Notes: generated by a model from the sequence alone, not told the origin. 64,000 nt of DNA from Comamonas odontotermitis (GCF_020080045.1 NZ_CP083451.1:682001-746000), one strand, 5' to 3'; counted from the stretch's first letter, positions 36,241 through 45,041 are shown. Program-made: numbers and translations.

Positions 36241-36280
36241 AACGCCTGCATGACAACCGCCATGCAGGCGTTTGTTTTTT
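36241..36280 (+). terminator. Intrinsic terminator after tldD
   Basis: AACGCCTGCATG (36241-36252) pairs perfectly with CATGCAGGCGTT (36261-36272), followed by TGTTTTTT. It isolates tldD from the aroG leader. Confidence 0.9.
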
Positions 36281-36340
36281 GCACCTTAAATGCGGCACTG
36301 CAGCATTTGTAGTTGATGATTTATTGCGTAAATTTGATAT

Positions 36341-36370
36341 TTGTTGAATAAAAAATGCAAATTTTCTAAA
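36341..36370 (+). promoter_or_regulatory. Candidate promoter of the aroG leader transcript
   Basis: TTGTTG (36341-36346) and TCTAAA (36365-36370) are spaced by 18 bases in a very AT-rich stretch. A second possible start region lies near TACATT at 36440-36445. The start site is therefore not fixed. Confidence 0.3.
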
Positions 36371-36452
36371 TTAATCTATTTATGTGCAGTTTTTGTGCGT
36401 TTGCAACAAGTGGCGTGCCCGAAACGAAGACGAATGTGGTACATTGAAAAAC

Positions 36453-36518
36453 ATGCAAGCACGTAGCGCTTTTTATTTTTACTTTTGGTTCTCGGTCCCA
36501 GGCGGACGAGAGGCATAA
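36453..36518 (+). CDS. Aromatic-rich leader peptide of aroG (21 codons)
   Basis: A 21-codon ORF starts with ATG 36453 and stops with TAA 36516-36518. Codons 7-13 read Phe-Tyr-Phe-Tyr-Phe-Trp-Phe, so seven codons in a row specify the end products of the pathway that aroG opens. Such peptides act by ribosome stalling, as in the pheA, trp and his leaders. The ORF is followed by a terminator hairpin (36546-36578) and the aroG start. The ribosome-binding site is weak (GAAAA), which is the main doubt about translation. Confidence 0.85.
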   Translation: MQARSAFYFYFWFSVPGGREA

Positions 36519-36578
36519 GCGCGCGAGCACCTAAACCTCCCAGACAACCGCCGAAGCTGCAAAGCCCGGCGGTTTTTT
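36490..36578 (+). promoter_or_regulatory. Transcription attenuator of aroG (competing hairpins plus terminator)
   Basis: The terminator stem is AACCGCCG (36546-36553) with CGGCGGTT (36567-36574), followed by six T counted from the stem end. Its left arm can instead pair upstream: GGCGG (36501-36505) with CCGCC (36548-36552), with GAGG (36510-36513) and CCTC (36536-36539) nested inside. A small early hairpin pairs TCTCG (36490-36494) with CGAGA (36507-36511). A ribosome stalled on the aromatic codons would free 36501-36513 and favour antitermination; one that reaches the stop codon would cover it and allow termination. Confidence 0.8.
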
Positions 36579-36611
36579 GTTGCATACCCCCCACAACTTT
36601 AGGAACGTCAG

Positions 36612-37766
36612 ATGACTCAGCAAGCCCACCCCGCAAGCGATGCTTGGTATCGCGGTGTCGAGAAAACCAGCCAAACCGACGACCAACGTATCAAGGACAT
36701 CACCGTGCTGCCGCCTCCAGAGCATCTGATCCGCTTCTTCCCGATCCACGGAACGCCCGTGGAAGCATTGATCAACAATACCCGCCAGAACATCCACAAC
36801 ATCATGTCTGGCGACGACGACCGTCTGCTGGTCATCATCGGGCCTTGTTCCATCCACGATCCACAGGCCGCGCTGGAATACGCACGCCGACTGAAAGCCG
36901 TGCGCAAGGAGTACGAAGACACGCTGGAGATCGTGATGCGCGTCTACTTCGAAAAGCCCCGCACCACAGTGGGCTGGAAGGGGCTGATCAACGACCCTTA
37001 CCTCGACGAAAGCTACCGCATTGACGAAGGCCTGCGCATCGCACGCCAGTTGTTGATTGAAATCAACCGCCAAGGGGTGCCTGCGGGCAGCGAATTCCTC
37101 GACATGATCTCGCCCCAGTACATTGGCGACCTGATCAGCTGGGGGGCCATTGGCGCGCGCACCACCGAGAGCCAGGTGCACCGCGAGCTGGCTTCGGGCA
37201 TCTCGGCGCCCGTGGGCTTCAAGAACGGCACCGATGGCAATATCCGTATTGCGACCGATGCTATCCAGTCGGCCAGTCGCCCGCACCATTTCCTGTCGGT
37301 GCACAAGAATGGCCAGGTAGCCATTGTGCACACCAAGGGCAACGCCAACTGCCACGTCATTCTGCGCGGTGGCAAGACCCCGAACTACGATGCCGCCCAC
37401 GTTGCCGCAGCGTGCAAGGACCTGGAGGCCGCACACCTGCCCGCCACCCTGATGATCGACTGCAGCCATGCCAACAGCAGCAAGCAACATGAAAAGCAGA
37501 AGGATGTCGCGCACGATATCGCTCAGCAGATCGAAAGCGGCTCGCGCAGCGTGTTCGGTGTAATGATCGAGAGCCATCTGCAAGCCGGTGCCCAGAAGTT
37601 CACCCCGGGCAAGAACGACCCTGCGGCGCTGGAGTACGGCAAGAGCATCACCGATGCCTGCCTGGGCTGGGACGATTCGCTGGCCAGCCTGGCGGAGCTG
37701 TCCAATGCCGTCAAGGCACGCCGCGTGCGCGCAAACACCGAGGAAGCCAGCGTCGCAACCGTGTAA
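36612..37766 (+). CDS. aroG: Class I DAHP synthase (3-deoxy-7-phosphoheptulonate synthase)
   Basis: This enzyme condenses phosphoenolpyruvate and erythrose-4-phosphate, the first step of the shikimate pathway. The 384-residue protein has VIIGPCSIHDPQAALEYA, MRVYFEKPRTTVGWKGLIND, GARTTESQVHRELASG, VGFKNGTDG and MIDCSHANSSKQHEKQ, all typical of the AroFGH type. Which amino acid inhibits it cannot be told reliably. ATG 36612 has AGGA at 36601-36604. The leader upstream points to control by aromatic aminoacyl-tRNA supply. A small MITE-like repeat follows. Confidence 0.97.
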   Translation: MTQQAHPASDAWYRGVEKTSQTDDQRIKDITVLPPPEHLIRFFPIHGTPVEALINNTRQNIHNIMSGDDDRLLVIIGPCSIHDPQAALEYARRLKAVRKEYEDTLEIVMRVYFEKPRTTVGWKGLINDPYLDESYRIDEGLRIARQLLIEINRQGVPAGSEFLDMISPQYIGDLISWGAIGARTTESQVHRELASGISAPVGFKNGTDGNIRIATDAIQSASRPHHFLSVHKNGQVAIVHTKGNANCHVILRGGKTPNYDAAHVAAACKDLEAAHLPATLMIDCSHANSSKQHEKQKDVAHDIAQQIESGSRSVFGVMIESHLQAGAQKFTPGKNDPAALEYGKSITDACLGWDDSLASLAELSNAVKARRVRANTEEASVATV

Positions 37767-37778
37767 GCTGGCGGCTTT

Positions 37779-37831
37779 AAAACGTGTTTACGATCTCCAA
37801 CGCTGCTGCGTAGAGATCGCAGACACGTTCT
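37779..37831. repeat. MITE-like element, short copy C (53 bp)
   Basis: The ends are AACGTGTTTACGATCTC and the near-complement GAGATCGCAGACACGTTCT. It matches copy B with 37 internal bases removed, leaving a near-perfect hairpin. It lies 12 bases after the aroG stop and could act as a transcript end. Confidence 0.78.
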
Positions 37832-37888
37832 TAGGGCTGTACTGCCGCAGGCGCGCAGCCTTCCTCAATCACCAAGCAGGAATTTTTC

Positions 37889-38200
37889 ATGCGCAACGAA
37901 GTACGGGTGCTGCTGGATGGCGGCGCGGAGTTTTTCCACGATTTTGACAATGCAGAGGCCATGTCCAATGAGGAGGGGCGCCGCTGGCTGGATCAGGAGT
38001 TCATCCGCATGGATTGCGAGCCGCTGCGTGCCAGCGGCAAGGTGTTGATTGCGGACAAGATCGTTGTCGTGGCTCAAGCTGCTGGTGCAGCGCTGCTGGG
38101 CGATCCAGAATGGCTGGCCCAGTTTGCCAAAGCCAGTGTGGGTGCCGTTGGGAGGCCCACCGTGCTGGTCAATACGAAAGCCATGACCGTGAGCTTCTGA
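37889..38200 (+). CDS. Hypothetical protein
   Basis: The 103-residue product starts MRNEVRVLLDGGAEFFHDFD, after an AGGAA site. It is acidic at the front and ends with a hydrophobic/beta region (GRPTVLVNTKAMTVSF). There is no signal peptide or membrane helix and I recognise no family. It lies alone between a repeat and a terminator shared with the convergent mpl gene. Codon use is like that of its GC-rich neighbours. Confidence 0.75.
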   Translation: MRNEVRVLLDGGAEFFHDFDNAEAMSNEEGRRWLDQEFIRMDCEPLRASGKVLIADKIVVVAQAAGAALLGDPEWLAQFAKASVGAVGRPTVLVNTKAMTVSF

Positions 38201-38218
38201 CTGGGCAAGCGGCCATGC

Positions 38219-38250
38219 AACAAAAGCGAGACTTCGGTCTCGCTTTTGTT
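38219..38250. terminator. Bidirectional intrinsic terminator
   Basis: AACAAAAGCGAGAC (38219-38232) and GTCTCGCTTTTGTT (38237-38250) pair perfectly around a TTCG tetraloop. It can serve the upstream hypothetical gene and, in the other direction, mpl. A GATAGCT fragment of the interspersed repeat lies at about 38288. Confidence 0.92.
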
Positions 38251-38317
38251 TATGAAAACTGCCGATGGCGGCCAGCGGGAGGGCGCTGATAGCTATGTTT
38301 TTTGTAGTTCAGCGTGG

Positions 38318-39712
38318 CTACGCCAAGGCCTTCAGCAGCTTGTCATGGATGCCGCCGAAGCCGCCATTGCTCATGCACACCACTACGTCCCCTGGGCGCG
38401 CTGCATGCACCACCTGGGTGACAAGGTCTTCCACATTGCTCGCGGTATGCGCATTGGTGCCCATGGGGGCCAGTGCCTGGACGGCGTCCCAATCCAGGCC
38501 AGCGGTATGGCAGAACACCAGATCGGCGGACTCCAGCGACCAGGGCAGCTGCGCCTTCATGGCACCCAGCTTCATGGTGTTGCTGCGTGGCTCGAACACG
38601 GCCAGGATGCGTTTGTCAGCACCCACTTGCTTTCGAAGGCCATCGAGCGTAGTGCGAATGGCGGTTGGGTGGTGGGCAAAATCGTCGTAGACGGCGATAT
38701 CCTGCACCGTGCCGCGCAGTTCCATGCGGCGCTTGACGTTCTTGAACCGGGACAGGGCCTGCGCGGCCACCGCTGGCGTCACCCCCACATGCTGGGCCGC
38801 AGCGATGGCGGCCAGGGCATTCATCTGGTTATGGACGCCCGAAAGCGACCATTCCACGCGGGCTACAGGCGCATCTTTGTAGAGCACATCAAAGGCCGAC
38901 GGGTCGCCTTCGGCGCGGAAGTCATCCACAGCCGCGCCAAAGCGCACCACCTCGCTCCAGCAACCCTGGTGCAAGACGCGCGTCAGGCTCTCTTCCACGC
39001 CATTGGCCACGATGCGGCCGGAAGCAGGCACTGTACGCACCAGGTGGTGGAATTGGCGCTCAATGGCCGCCAGATCATCAAAGATGTCGGCATGGTCGAA
39101 CTCCAGATTGTTGAGCACAGCCGTGCGCGGGCGGTAGTGGACAAACTTGCTGCGCTTGTCGAAAAAGGCGGTATCGTACTCATCGGCTTCAATGACGAAC
39201 AGCGGGCGCTTGTCTCCCGTGCCTGGGCGCTCTGCTGCGCCCAGGCGGGCGGAGACGCCAAAATCCAGCGGCACGCCGCCCACCAGAAACCCGGGCTGCA
39301 GACCGGCTGCTTCCAGAATCCAGGTGAGCATCGACGTTGTGGTGGTCTTGCCATGCGTGCCCGCCACGGCCAGCACATGGCGGCCTTGCAAAACGTTCTC
39401 CGCCAGCCACTGCGGGCCGCTGATGTAGGGCGCGCCAGCATCCAGAATCGCTTCCATCAGCGGATACTTGGGAGAGCCGTCGGGCAGGCGCACGCGGCTG
39501 ACCACATTGCCGATCACATACATGTCAGGCTTCAGCGCCATCTGGTCGGGGCTGTAGCCCTCGATCAGTTCAATGCCCAGGGCACGCAACTGATCACTCA
39601 TGGGCGGATACACGCCCGCATCGCAACCCGTGACTTTGTGATCGGCTTCGCGCGCCAAAGCTGCCACACCACCCATGAAGGTGCCGCAAATACCCAAGAT
39701 ATGAATGTGCAT
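38318..39712 (-). CDS. mpl: Mpl, UDP-MurNAc:tripeptide ligase (peptidoglycan recycling)
   Basis: Mpl re-attaches recovered murein tripeptide to UDP-MurNAc, saving synthesis steps. The 464-residue Mur-ligase protein starts MHIHILGICGTFMGGVAALA and has the P-loop [39 protein letters not shown] and YDDFAHHPTA. MHIHILGICGTFMGG distinguishes Mpl from MurC, which is also in the window. Together with AmpD at 54407 it forms part of the recycling route. Confidence 0.97.
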   Translation of the reverse strand: MHIHILGICGTFMGGVAALAREADHKVTGCDAGVYPPMSDQLRALGIELIEGYSPDQMALKPDMYVIGNVVSRVRLPDGSPKYPLMEAILDAGAPYISGPQWLAENVLQGRHVLAVAGTHGKTTTTSMLTWILEAAGLQPGFLVGGVPLDFGVSARLGAAERPGTGDKRPLFVIEADEYDTAFFDKRSKFVHYRPRTAVLNNLEFDHADIFDDLAAIERQFHHLVRTVPASGRIVANGVEESLTRVLHQGCWSEVVRFGAAVDDFRAEGDPSAFDVLYKDAPVARVEWSLSGVHNQMNALAAIAAAQHVGVTPAVAAQALSRFKNVKRRMELRGTVQDIAVYDDFAHHPTAIRTTLDGLRKQVGADKRILAVFEPRSNTMKLGAMKAQLPWSLESADLVFCHTAGLDWDAVQALAPMGTNAHTASNVEDLVTQVVHAARPGDVVVCMSNGGFGGIHDKLLKALA

Positions 39713-40060
39713 GGAGACTGATTCTAAGGCGGGGCACTGGCCAGGATGACAAGATATGGGGTGGGGATGCGGTCTGATGCAGGCGGCTAACAGAAGGTGC
39801 AGCTGGAGCGCTGAACACTGAAGAGGTTGCGGTGCCCTTGAGCACTGCTACTTTCAGTGACATCAAAATAGGAGATGAAGAAGGCGATTCACGGCAGATG
39901 CGCCGGGTAAATAGCCTTGAATTTCCTTGTAATTTCAAGATTTCATTGAGAAAAGCTGTCAAGCATCTGTCAAAATGAAATCGAAAGATTTTTTATAGAT
40001 GAATTGAACTATCGGTTGAAATTGTTGCTGAATATTGTTTGATTTTAAATGAAATAAACC
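39713..40060. other. Gene-free stretch with a sharp GC drop
   Basis: The first 180 bases after the mpl start are of normal composition and hold no convincing ORF. From about 39900 the sequence turns AT-rich (runs such as GATTTTTTATAGATG) and stays so through the next gene. No terminal repeats, integrase remnant or tRNA was seen at the boundary. TTGAAA at 40016 could belong to a promoter, but no good -10 partner was found. Confidence 0.6.
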
Positions 40061-41719
40061 ATGATTTTATTTTCGATGAAATTAAGAAAAAGAATGATGA
40101 AATGCTGGTCGGAAAATATTTTTCTTTTATTTTATATGCTGACGCTACTTTTTGCTGGCGTCACCATTATGGCAATTACCCCACCTTGGGAGGGCTTTGA
40201 TGAAACAGCACATTACTCAAGTGTGAGATATGTTGCGGAGTTGAAGCAAATTCCTTTGTATGGCAGCGCAAATATGGATGCCGAGGTAGAAAATTACGAA
40301 GGCCCTAAGCCGTATGGAACACTGAATCCTCCTTTTGATCTGGGAATTACCTATTTGAAATTCTTTCAAAGTAAAAATGACCAAGAAAAATATGTGGAAA
40401 GATATAACAACAAAAACGAAATGCCACGCTTTAGAGAAGGGGTTTCGTTGAACTGGCAAACTCAGCATCCGCCATTGTATTATGTGATTATTTCCCCTGT
40501 TCTGAAAATGGTGTCGCACAAGCCATTGGTTGATCAATTATTTGTATTGAGATTTGTCAGTTTTCTGATGGCGTTGGCAGGAATTTCATTTGCATACAAG
40601 GCATTTAGAAATAAATTGTTGCCTTTGAAGAAGGATCCTGTTGTTATTGGTTTTTTGTTGTATCCGTTGCTTCTGCCCATGCTTTTTTTTGAATTTGCAC
40701 GACTGGGAAATGATGCTTTGTGCCTGTTTTTAGCTGGAGGGCTCGCATGGGGCATGGAGAAGGTGCAAAGAACTGGATGCAAATACTACTATGTGCTTGC
40801 GTGTGGAGTGATTCTAGGGTTGGGTCTGTTGACGAAAGCTTTTTTTATTCCTATTGGAATGGCTGTTGCATTGTGGGTTTTCTTTGATTTTTTCAAAAAC
40901 AGACGCAATGGTGCTGCGATCGAGCGGGTGCATCTTTTTGCAAAGTTAAGCATTTTTCTTCTGGCTTTCTTGGTAGGGGGATGGTGGTATTTTTATAAAT
41001 TGATATCGGTTGGATCTTTGTCTGGGAGTTTTGATGGAATTGTGCTAGATGCGCAGGGCGGTTTTTGGGTGAATTTTTTTCAAAATGCAAGTCTGTTTGG
41101 AATTTTAAGAGGAATGGTAGCGACATTTGTAACCTATGTTTGGTCTGGAAGTTGGTCTCTTGCTCGGTTGCCCAATATGGTTTATCTTCCTCAAATACTT
41201 TTAGTGCTAGGGGTTTTTGGGGGCTATGTTTGGTTTCTTTTTGAAAAACGTCCAAAAACTTTTTCTCAGATTTGGCTTCCGGTATGGCTTTCTGGGATGT
41301 TTGGCATTGGCATGCTGCATCACATCTTAATAAGTGTCGCCATCAACGGCAATGGAAACACGCCTGGATGGTATATGCATATTTTATTGCCATGGATTGC
41401 TCCTGCCATTGGGGCGGGTATTTTGGTGATTTTTTCGCACAAATTGTTGCGACGAATAATGGTAGGGCTGATGGGTTATGCGATATTTTTCGTAATTGCA
41501 GCAATGTGGTCTCAGTTTTCTATGTTTATGGGTTGTGCCAGCAAGGCGCCAACCAAAATGTATGAATTTCATGGTTCTTATTTTTGTGTGGCAGATTTCT
41601 TGAACATGTACTCACATTTGAAGGTCATAGGCTCGCCTGCAATGGCAGGCTTCGGATTGGCGGGGTTTTTCTGCTGCATGTTGTTGATGTGCGTGGCATG
41701 GAGGCGCGCCAAGGAGTAG
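40061..41719 (+). CDS. Polytopic membrane protein, probable GT-C-fold glycosyltransferase
   Basis: The 552-residue protein has about 11-13 hydrophobic helices. After the first helix comes ITPPWEGFDETAHYSSVRY, which resembles the first periplasmic loop of GT-C/DUF2142 enzymes, where an acidic pair (here Asp-Glu) binds the lipid-linked donor. A later loop with WQTQHPPLYYVI also fits this class. Such enzymes decorate lipopolysaccharide, glycans or proteins. The donor and acceptor are unknown and no other glycan gene is beside it. The gene is strikingly AT-rich compared with its neighbours, a sign of transfer. Starts at 40061, 40076 or 40094 are all possible, none with a good ribosome-binding site. 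Confidence 0.75.
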   Translation: MILFSMKLRKRMMKCWSENIFLLFYMLTLLFAGVTIMAITPPWEGFDETAHYSSVRYVAELKQIPLYGSANMDAEVENYEGPKPYGTLNPPFDLGITYLKFFQSKNDQEKYVERYNNKNEMPRFREGVSLNWQTQHPPLYYVIISPVLKMVSHKPLVDQLFVLRFVSFLMALAGISFAYKAFRNKLLPLKKDPVVIGFLLYPLLLPMLFFEFARLGNDALCLFLAGGLAWGMEKVQRTGCKYYYVLACGVILGLGLLTKAFFIPIGMAVALWVFFDFFKNRRNGAAIERVHLFAKLSIFLLAFLVGGWWYFYKLISVGSLSGSFDGIVLDAQGGFWVNFFQNASLFGILRGMVATFVTYVWSGSWSLARLPNMVYLPQILLVLGVFGGYVWFLFEKRPKTFSQIWLPVWLSGMFGIGMLHHILISVAINGNGNTPGWYMHILLPWIAPAIGAGILVIFSHKLLRRIMVGLMGYAIFFVIAAMWSQFSMFMGCASKAPTKMYEFHGSYFCVADFLNMYSHLKVIGSPAMAGFGLAGFFCCMLLMCVAWRRAKE

Positions 41720-41817
41720 TTTCATCAAATTCGAGTCAAGTACCAGCCGTGGCGATAGGAATTCCTGTCTTGCAGTCTTGCTTGCACTTGTTTGCCCTGA
41801 CCCTCATAAAATGAATC

Positions 41818-42423
41818 ATGGAAAACGATCTGATGCTGGAAATTGCCAACACCGCCGCGCGCATGGTGGTGGAAGAAGGCCTGGAGTGGGGGCCGGCCAA
41901 GAAGCGGGCCGTCAAGCAACTGGGCCTGCCCGCGCGCACGGCCTTGCCTGACAACGATGTGCTGGAAGCGGCAGTGCGCGAATACCTCACGCTGTTTTGT
42001 GCCGATACGCAGCCTGCCGAACTGCGTGCGCTGCGTGAATGGGCGCTGCTGTGGATGGAGCGCATGGAGGCGTTTCGCCCGCATCTGACGGGCGCCGTCT
42101 GGAACGGCACGGCGACACGCCTGTCCGATATTTATATACAGCTCTTCTGTGATGACTCCAAATCAGCGGAGATTGCGCTGATTGACCGTGATGTGCGCTA
42201 CGACGTCTCATCGGTGAATGGTTTTCACGGCGAGCAGGTGGATGCCCTGTCCATCAGCAGCCTGTGCAAGCCCTTGGGCGAGGCAGTGGGTGTGCACTAC
42301 CTGATTTATGATGCCGACGACCTGCGCGGCGCCCTGAAGCCCGATGCCAGTGGCCGCATACTTCGCGGCTCGGTGGACGCGGTGCGCCGCCTGCTGGCTG
42401 AGCCTGTGTCAGCGAAAGACTGA
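41818..42423 (+). CDS. Conserved unknown protein with a nucleotidyltransferase-like motif
   Basis: The 201-residue soluble protein has a helical N-terminus (residues 1-75) and then GAVWNGTATRLSDIYIQLFCDD, cut here into the pattern G-x-V-x2-G-x5-SDI. This resembles the GSxxxG...SDIDL signature of minimal nucleotidyltransferases, but the second acidic residue is replaced by Tyr, so the active site may be lost. No function is assigned. It lies 9 bases before the thioredoxin gene and is likely co-transcribed with it. The composition is GC-rich again, unlike the gene before it. Confidence 0.78.
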   Translation: MENDLMLEIANTAARMVVEEGLEWGPAKKRAVKQLGLPARTALPDNDVLEAAVREYLTLFCADTQPAELRALREWALLWMERMEAFRPHLTGAVWNGTATRLSDIYIQLFCDDSKSAEIALIDRDVRYDVSSVNGFHGEQVDALSISSLCKPLGEAVGVHYLIYDADDLRGALKPDASGRILRGSVDAVRRLLAEPVSAKD

Positions 42424-42432
42424 AAGAGTGCC

Positions 42433-42996
42433 ATGCGTACAGAGACAGATTCTCCTCCTTCAATTCCGTCGTCCCTGATGCGCCGACGCTGGCTGACCGG
42501 TGCAGTTGCAACTGGTGCTGTTGCTGCCGGCGCAGGTTGGGCATGGTGGCGCCATAGCGTGGGCGAGATGGCACCTGGGGCGAACGAAGCCATCTGGAGC
42601 CAGACGTTTCCGGGCCTTGCGGGGCAGCCTGCCATCGAGATGGCGGCATTCAAAGGAAAGCCGCTGTTGCTGAACTTTTGGGCGACTTGGTGCCCGCCCT
42701 GTGTGGAAGAGCTGCCCATGCTGAACCAGTTTTACCAGGCGCAACGCGCCAAGGGCTGGACAGTGCTGGGTCTGGCGGTGGACAAGGAAGAGGCGGTTGC
42801 CCGTTTTCTGCAGCGCCTGCCGCTCACTTTCCCCGTTGCCATTGCCGGCATGCAGGGTACCGCCCTCAGCCGCGATCTGGGCAATTCTGCAGGGGGCCTG
42901 CCGTTTTCAGTGATATATGACAAGCACAGTCGCGTTCAACATCGTAAAATGGGGCAACTTCTGGCATCTGACTTGCAAAATTGGGCAAGTCTGTAA
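42433..42996 (+). CDS. TlpA/ResA-type thioredoxin-like protein
   Basis: The 187-residue protein has an N-terminal RRR followed by a hydrophobic helix (WLTGAVATGAVAAGAGWAWW, about 20-40), so it is anchored or exported, possibly by the Tat system. The redox motif is WATWCPPC within LLLNFWATWCPPCVEELP. The later GLPFSVIYD holds the cis-proline. Such proteins reduce disulfides in the periplasm, for example for cytochrome c maturation. The partner is unknown; a CcsA-like cytochrome assembly gene is at 58466, far away. Confidence 0.9.
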   Translation: MRTETDSPPSIPSSLMRRRWLTGAVATGAVAAGAGWAWWRHSVGEMAPGANEAIWSQTFPGLAGQPAIEMAAFKGKPLLLNFWATWCPPCVEELPMLNQFYQAQRAKGWTVLGLAVDKEEAVARFLQRLPLTFPVAIAGMQGTALSRDLGNSAGGLPFSVIYDKHSRVQHRKMGQLLASDLQNWASL

Positions 42997-43059
42997 GTGA
43001 TGCCTGCTGTGTGCGACAGTGCTGTCGTAGTTCGAAAATCAGAGATTTTGAAATGAATA

Positions 43060-43086
43060 GGGCGAATTTCGAGTAAATTTGCGCCC
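43060..43086 (+). promoter_or_regulatory. Hairpin in the accB leader
   Basis: GGGCGAATTT (43060-43069) can pair with AAATTTGCGCCC (43075-43086) with two bulges. It is 29 bases upstream of the accB start. It could be an operator or RNA element for control of fatty-acid synthesis, or chance. Confidence 0.35.
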
Positions 43087-43115
43087 TGTTTGAATTTTTA
43101 GCCGTTGGAGCTCCC

Positions 43116-43574
43116 ATGGATTTACGCAAACTGAAAACCCTGATCGATCTCGTGTCTGAGTCGAATGTGTCGGAGTTGGAAATCACCGAAGCAGAAGGCA
43201 AGGTCCGCATTGTGAAGGGTGGTGGTGCCGTGGTGCAGCAAATCATGGCTGCCCCTGTGATGCCGGCCGTTGCAGCCCCTGCCGCCGCTGTGCCTGCTGC
43301 GCCAGCTGCCGAAGCTGCCGCTGCACCTGCCGTTGCTCAGGGCCATACGGTCAAGTCGCCAATGGTTGGCACGTTCTATCGCTCGTCCGCCCCTGGCGCC
43401 AAGGCTTTTGTCGAAATCGGCAGCCAGGTCAAGGAAGGCGACACGCTGTGCATCATTGAAGCCATGAAGATTCTCAACGAGATCGAAGCCGACAAGTCCG
43501 GTACGGTCACGCAGATCCTGGGTGAAAACGGCCAGGCCGTAGAGTTTGGACAGCCCCTGTTCATTATTGGATAA
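43116..43574 (+). CDS. accB: AccB, biotin carboxyl carrier protein of acetyl-CoA carboxylase
   Basis: AccB carries carboxybiotin from AccC to the carboxyltransferase AccAD in the first step of fatty-acid synthesis. The 152-residue protein has an N-terminal dimerisation segment ([17 protein letters not shown]), an Ala/Pro-rich linker (about 52-72) and a biotinyl domain with the target Lys118 in [17 protein letters not shown]. The usual second Met after Lys is Ile-Leu here. accC follows after 8 bases. Confidence 0.98.
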   Translation: MDLRKLKTLIDLVSESNVSELEITEAEGKVRIVKGGGAVVQQIMAAPVMPAVAAPAAAVPAAPAAEAAAAPAVAQGHTVKSPMVGTFYRSSAPGAKAFVEIGSQVKEGDTLCIIEAMKILNEIEADKSGTVTQILGENGQAVEFGQPLFIIG

Positions 43575-43582
43575 GGCCCCGC

Positions 43583-44938
43583 ATGTTTAAAAAGATCCTG
43601 GTTGCCAACCGCGGCGAGATCGCGCTGCGTGTGCAGCGTGCATGCCGCGAGCTGGGCATCAAGGCGGTGATGGTCTACTCCGAAGCGGACCGTGATGCCA
43701 AATACGTGAAGCTGGCTGACGAAGCGGTCTGCATTGGCCCGGCGCCTTCGCCCCAAAGCTACCTGAACATGCCTGCCATCATCTCAGCGGCAGAAGTGAC
43801 GGATGCCGAAGCGATTCACCCGGGCTATGGCTTTCTGTCCGAGAACGCCGACTTTGCCGAACGCGTGGAGAAGAGCGGCTTCCAGTTCATCGGCCCTACG
43901 CCCGAGTCGATCCGCATCATGGGCGACAAGGTCTCGGCCAAGCAGGCCATGATCAAGGCAGGTGTGCCCTGCGTGCCGGGGTCGGATGGCGAACTGCCGG
44001 ATGATCCTGCATTGATCCGCCGCATTGCCAAGGCGATTGGCTATCCGGTCATCATCAAGGCAGCAGGTGGCGGCGGTGGCCGCGGCATGCGTGTGGTCCA
44101 CACGGAGGCCGCGCTGGTCAATGCCGTGCAGATGACCAAGGCAGAAGCCGGTGCCGCCTTCGGCAATCCTGCCGTGTACATGGAAAAGTACCTGCAAAAC
44201 CCGCGTCACATTGAAATCCAGATCCTGGCCGACAAGTTCAAGAACGCCGTGTATCTGGGCGAGCGCGACTGCTCCATGCAGCGCCGCCACCAGAAGGTGA
44301 TCGAGGAAGCGCCTGCACCAGGCATTCCACGCCGCCTGATCGAAAAGATCGGTGAGCGTTGCGTGGCCGCCTGCAAGAAGATCGGCTACCGCGGTGCGGG
44401 TACCTTCGAGTTCCTGTACGAGAATGGCGAGTTCTACTTCATCGAGATGAACACCCGCGTGCAGGTGGAACACCCGGTCACCGAGTGGATCACGGGCGTG
44501 GATATCGTCAAGACGCAGATCATGGTGGCGGCTGGCGAGAAGCTGCCGTTCACGCAGCGCCAGATCAATGGCCAGATGCGTGGTCACGCGATCGAATGCC
44601 GCATCAATGCGGAAGACCCTTACAAGTTCATCCCCTCGCCCGGCCGCGTCACCACCTGGCACATGCCTGGTGGCCCAGGTGTGCGCGTGGATTCGCATGT
44701 GTATGCCAACTACTTCGTGCCGCCCAACTACGACTCGATGATCGGCAAGCTGATCGTCTATGGCGATACGCGCGAACAAGCCATTGCCCGCATGCGCACT
44801 GCATTGTTGGAGACGGCGGTGGAGGGTATCTCCACCAATATTCCGCTGCACTCGGAGTTGATGGTGGACGCCAAGTTCAACGCTGGCGGCACCAATATCC
44901 ATTACCTGGAAGAGTGGCTTGCGGCGCGCAAGCGCTAA
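43583..44938 (+). CDS. accC: AccC, biotin carboxylase
   Basis: AccC uses ATP and bicarbonate to carboxylate the biotin of AccB. The 451-residue ATP-grasp protein has [29 protein letters not shown], the glycine-rich loop [46 protein letters not shown] and [10 protein letters not shown]. Length and motifs match the stand-alone biotin carboxylase. It is co-transcribed with accB and followed by a terminator at 45042. Confidence 0.98.
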   Translation: MFKKILVANRGEIALRVQRACRELGIKAVMVYSEADRDAKYVKLADEAVCIGPAPSPQSYLNMPAIISAAEVTDAEAIHPGYGFLSENADFAERVEKSGFQFIGPTPESIRIMGDKVSAKQAMIKAGVPCVPGSDGELPDDPALIRRIAKAIGYPVIIKAAGGGGGRGMRVVHTEAALVNAVQMTKAEAGAAFGNPAVYMEKYLQNPRHIEIQILADKFKNAVYLGERDCSMQRRHQKVIEEAPAPGIPRRLIEKIGERCVAACKKIGYRGAGTFEFLYENGEFYFIEMNTRVQVEHPVTEWITGVDIVKTQIMVAAGEKLPFTQRQINGQMRGHAIECRINAEDPYKFIPSPGRVTTWHMPGGPGVRVDSHVYANYFVPPNYDSMIGKLIVYGDTREQAIARMRTALLETAVEGISTNIPLHSELMVDAKFNAGGTNIHYLEEWLAARKR

Positions 44939-45041
44939 AAATATGGCTGTTGGCGTGCACCCCAGAAGCACTTGCAGTTGAAAACAACTTGAATGCTTGA
45001 TAAGGTATGCACAGGCAGCTCTGAAATCGATAGTCATGCAT

